7,054 bases of DNA. It comes from Parvularculaceae bacterium UBA4496. Its GTDB lineage: Bacteria; Pseudomonadota; Alphaproteobacteria; Caulobacterales; Parvularculaceae. Of this stretch, positions 6,801 through 7,054 are shown in pieces; the first letter of the stretch is position 1, and each line of letters begins with the position of its first letter. Below the pieces are notes generated by a model. The model was not told the DNA's origin, did no database searches, and was given only the letters and a program-made list of their open reading frames with translations. Both the position numbers and the translations under genes were made by a program. Where the stretch lies: positions 13,733 to 20,786 of the forward strand of contig DGNI01000127.1 in the NCBI GenBank assembly GCA_002388885.1, given 5' to 3'.

Positions 6801-7054
6801 GACGCTGGCAGCGTATCGTCAATCTGCGTCAAGGATACAGACGACGCGGAATTATTCGAAATTGTCGCGGTATAAGTTGCGACACCGCCGGCCCCTTCGA
6901 CAAAACTCGTTGGCATCACGATTTTTTGGATCGTCACGTTCAGCGGCGTGATCGTCACACGCGTCGTCGCAGGGCCGATCGTGGTGTTGTTCACTTCGGC
7001 AGAAATCGAGTTATCGTAGTTACCAGCGGAAGCTGAAGTCGGAATAGTTGCGGT
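875..7054 (-). CDS. giant outer-membrane barrel protein with DUF11 repeats and SdrD B-like domain (5' end missing)
   Basis: The frame is open from the right edge to TAG at 875-877, at least 2,059 residues. The GTG at 6994 is not a true start: the 20 codons before it continue the same repeat. Counting from that GTG codon, the order is: DUF11-like repeats (about 13-552), a divergent copy (553-684), an SdrD B/Cna-B-like domain (about 690-788) with loop DYNGNGYQDEGE and the only two cysteines seen (C690, C739), a Pro/Ser/Thr-rich linker (to about 860), a weak OmpA-like stretch (about 866-917), two beta-rich Ig-like domains (about 955-1055 and 1065-1150), and a region from W1158 to the end made of alternating polar/apolar strands with aromatic girdles, as in a large beta-barrel. 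DUF11 and SdrD B domains are known as rigid stalk modules of cell-surface proteins; the barrel would anchor them in the outer membrane. The last residues (GVFVNIIGKL) resemble an outer-membrane assembly signal but end in Leu instead of an aromatic. The signal peptide lies outside the window. Substrate, partner and biological role are unknown. Confidence 0.9.
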   Translation of the reverse strand, partial: TATIPTSASAGNYDNSISAEVNNTTIGPATTRVTITPLNVTIQKIVMPTSFVEGAGGVATYTATISNNSASSVSLTQIDDTLPASFAFAAINNALSDIDSGDLSASPSAGATGAITFILTNPLSIPAGGSATFTYTVNIPTSIAVGQYDNAITTQVNGDTIGPAVARVTITPLSVGITKSATPSSFVEGAGGLVTYTSTISNNSAQAVSLTQIQDALPAPFTFGAIVNASSGIDSGDLSSSPANGATGALVFMLSSPLSIPANGSVTFVYTANVPASAGSGNYDNSITAQVNGETIGPAVSRVAITPIVTSIQKFVTPSSFVKGAVSTVTYTVRFTNNSSSAVDLTEVDDTLPAPFTFAAIDGSSDIGGSGAALSAAPSPGDANLSFVLAAPLMIASGASVDLVYSANVNNASQGAYDNSVTATANGVEIGPATARVTITPLLVDIEKEGTPNSFLAGDGGEVIYTTTITNNSGSTVTLTEIQDTLPALFEFVEIVDASSDIDTSDLAGGGPSSGATGTLIFGLSSPRMLASGESVNITYKIDIPQSTQPGAYDNSVVAIVNGETAGPATDRVIISPNETNVTIRKDALRSNVSLGDLVPYQVEVFNNDPIDRTDVAIVDNTPLGFSYVSGTGAVDGVSQEPIVNGSELVWGGLTLPANGSVVIDMLLSVGPNVRPGIHVNRAFARQFETRITEIAEAAVVVVVDPTFDCAEVIGTVFPDYNGNGYQDEGEVGLPGVRVVTVNGLLVTTDEFGRYHVACAAVPNPRIGSNFIMKLDERTLPQGFYVTTENPRAIRLTRGKTSKLNFGVSKKSVVEVKLNNSPSPKLTNATPLETNGKVETPSEPRYDSPGATAILIDETGGGALNNLEPGESANSVGHVIETGPGGLSPEQLSALVEKLKENPSELRITYSADPDEFSSAQAHARKIGEEISNEWQALADAPPLTIETRLQGTIGDHVSGPDNSVEDFISMSFDGLKAKPILNVDIDNEDTRAVAGTAVDFVGYWNYGYWIDHAEVRIFNADQSDYESPMAIVPMTSGRRTNWHPEITPPGQLQYVLRVYDSEGRYDETQPKPLEFISEPVSNTGETSLHTLRGYGVDLTRVRNIPVDGGTITVFGKDLPAGTDILVGGQPTPVSEEGTFVHEAIFPAGNHDIDVTMLAGGRAAYRLQRTAFIPKDDWFLVALGDLTAGKNFNRSELESLTGDDNFDDTYVHGRAAFYLKGKIRGKYILTAAYDSGDPLNASGPSQLLRRLDPERFYPVYGDDSTATQDAPTRGKFYVRLERGESRILWGNFVTKFVDTELSQMGRGLYGAYLRILSPETTSFGEARYRVEGFGAEPGTIPAREEFRGTGGSVFFLERQNVAGGSERIRIETRDKDSGLIMERKDLAPGKDYDFDYIQGRVLLNRPLSSTVLDDWLVRDGSLSGDQVFLVVQYEYRPGIGSFEGMSVGGRASGWLGETLQLGVTGQKEETGVADQQLLGADAKIRIADNTYIGGEVSRTRGPTFTNKSSIDGGFRFSPLLPPGDLEEAFAYRLEGKFDSADFAGLGEDTKVSTYFEHRDAGFAAPGRLTLRNTDQWGVALSTSLPFGLDLAAEYDALEIEAGAERTALNVDLKQHFGENWSLGVGWRFSEINNPLFPTSANQGQRNDGAVQLAYDDHDDINIYAFAQGTLNNDDNRTRNDRVGLGAKVKVTNSLDLNGEVSTGNLGLGALAGLNYRQSDNAQYYLAYELAADRVDTGARAHTPIDLGGGFLTLGSKQRLSDTVSVYGEERVRMGEAASGVTHVYGVDYNPDEKWVFGASIENGALELANTGNKIERTAATLTIGYSDDGASFVTSAEIRLDDEAGEDRSTYVSRSTLDLDVDDDWRFISRLNMLFSDSEKGEFYDGRFIEASAGFAYRPIKNDRFNLLSKYTLFYDLPSPGQIAFDGSLADYKQRSHIFSIDGIYDLNTWLSVGAKYGVKIGKLTSSRVSDDFFSSTAHLGVVRLDAHFVHDWDFMIERHYLRVNTADDGEWGTLLAIYRHLGDNLKIGAGYNFSNFSGDLTNLDFDDRGVFVNIIGKL
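4943..7054 (-). repeat. tandem DUF11-like repeat array inside the giant gene
   Basis: Units run from one VTITPL-type boundary to the next. On the minus strand they are 7054-6959 (tail of a unit cut by the window edge), 6958-6554, 6553-6149, 6148-5747, 5746-5339 and a divergent unit at 5338-4943. The first four complete units are 405, 405, 402 and 408 bases long, so all differences are whole codons. Each has the same order of blocks: a TPxSF segment, a TYT-x-x-x-x-NNS strand pair, a DxLPA-x-F motif, a SxI-rich loop (for example DIDSGDL), a hydrophobic strand with PLxIxxG, and a YDNS/YDNA motif with VNGxTIGPA. The last unit keeps the fold signature (VPYQVEVFNN, DNTPLGFSYVSG) but few identical residues. 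At the base level the copies are clearly diverged, so the array is old rather than a recent duplication. Confidence 0.9.

Noticed and set aside
5439..6875. Four plus-strand open frames (5439-5663, 5874-6065, 6210-6416, 6654-6875) with similar translations
   Set aside because: They lie antisense to the tandem repeats and look alike only because the repeats do. They have no protein character of their own.
6992..6994. GTG as the start of the giant protein
   Set aside because: The frame stays open for 20 more codons to the window edge, and those codons encode the expected end of another repeat (SAGNYDNSISAEV). The codon is internal Val.

Overview
The window looks like chromosomal DNA of a Gram-negative bacterium, probably an alphaproteobacterium. 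The first 21 bases fit the 3' end of a tRNA-Gly with an encoded CCA, in a form I recall as common in Alphaproteobacteria. The dominant gene encodes a very large outer-membrane barrel protein. The taxonomic call is an inference from these two features only.

Layout, left to right: (1) bases 1-21, tail of a plus-strand tRNA-Gly cut by the window edge. (2) Bases 22-142, a short spacer with a weak hairpin and, at its end, a good ribosome binding site. (3) Bases 143-445, a plus-strand reading frame for a small helical protein, broken at codon 16 by an in-frame TAA; probably a pseudogene. (4) Bases 446-555, a spacer with a stem-loop that could end plus-strand transcription. (5) Bases 556-801, a small minus-strand gene for a glycine-zipper membrane protein. 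(6) Bases 802-874, a short spacer. (7) Bases 875-7054, one minus-strand gene filling 88% of the window and still open at the right edge, so its true start, signal peptide and promoter lie outside.

The giant gene encodes at least 2,059 residues. From the N-terminal side of the visible part it has four complete tandem DUF11-like beta-sandwich repeats of about 135 residues, the tail of a fifth at the window edge, and one divergent copy. These are followed by an SdrD B/Cna-B-like domain with a calcium-type loop and the protein's only two cysteines, a Pro/Ser/Thr-rich linker, a weak OmpA-like stretch, two beta-rich domains, and a C-terminal region of about 880 residues that reads as a beta-barrel. 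It most likely sits in the outer membrane with a long chain of rigid domains on one side. Its role (adhesion, envelope scaffold, secretion or other) cannot be read from the sequence.

The small glycine-zipper gene lies directly downstream of the giant gene on the same strand, so co-transcription is possible but not shown. The tRNA and the broken gene run towards these two from the other strand.
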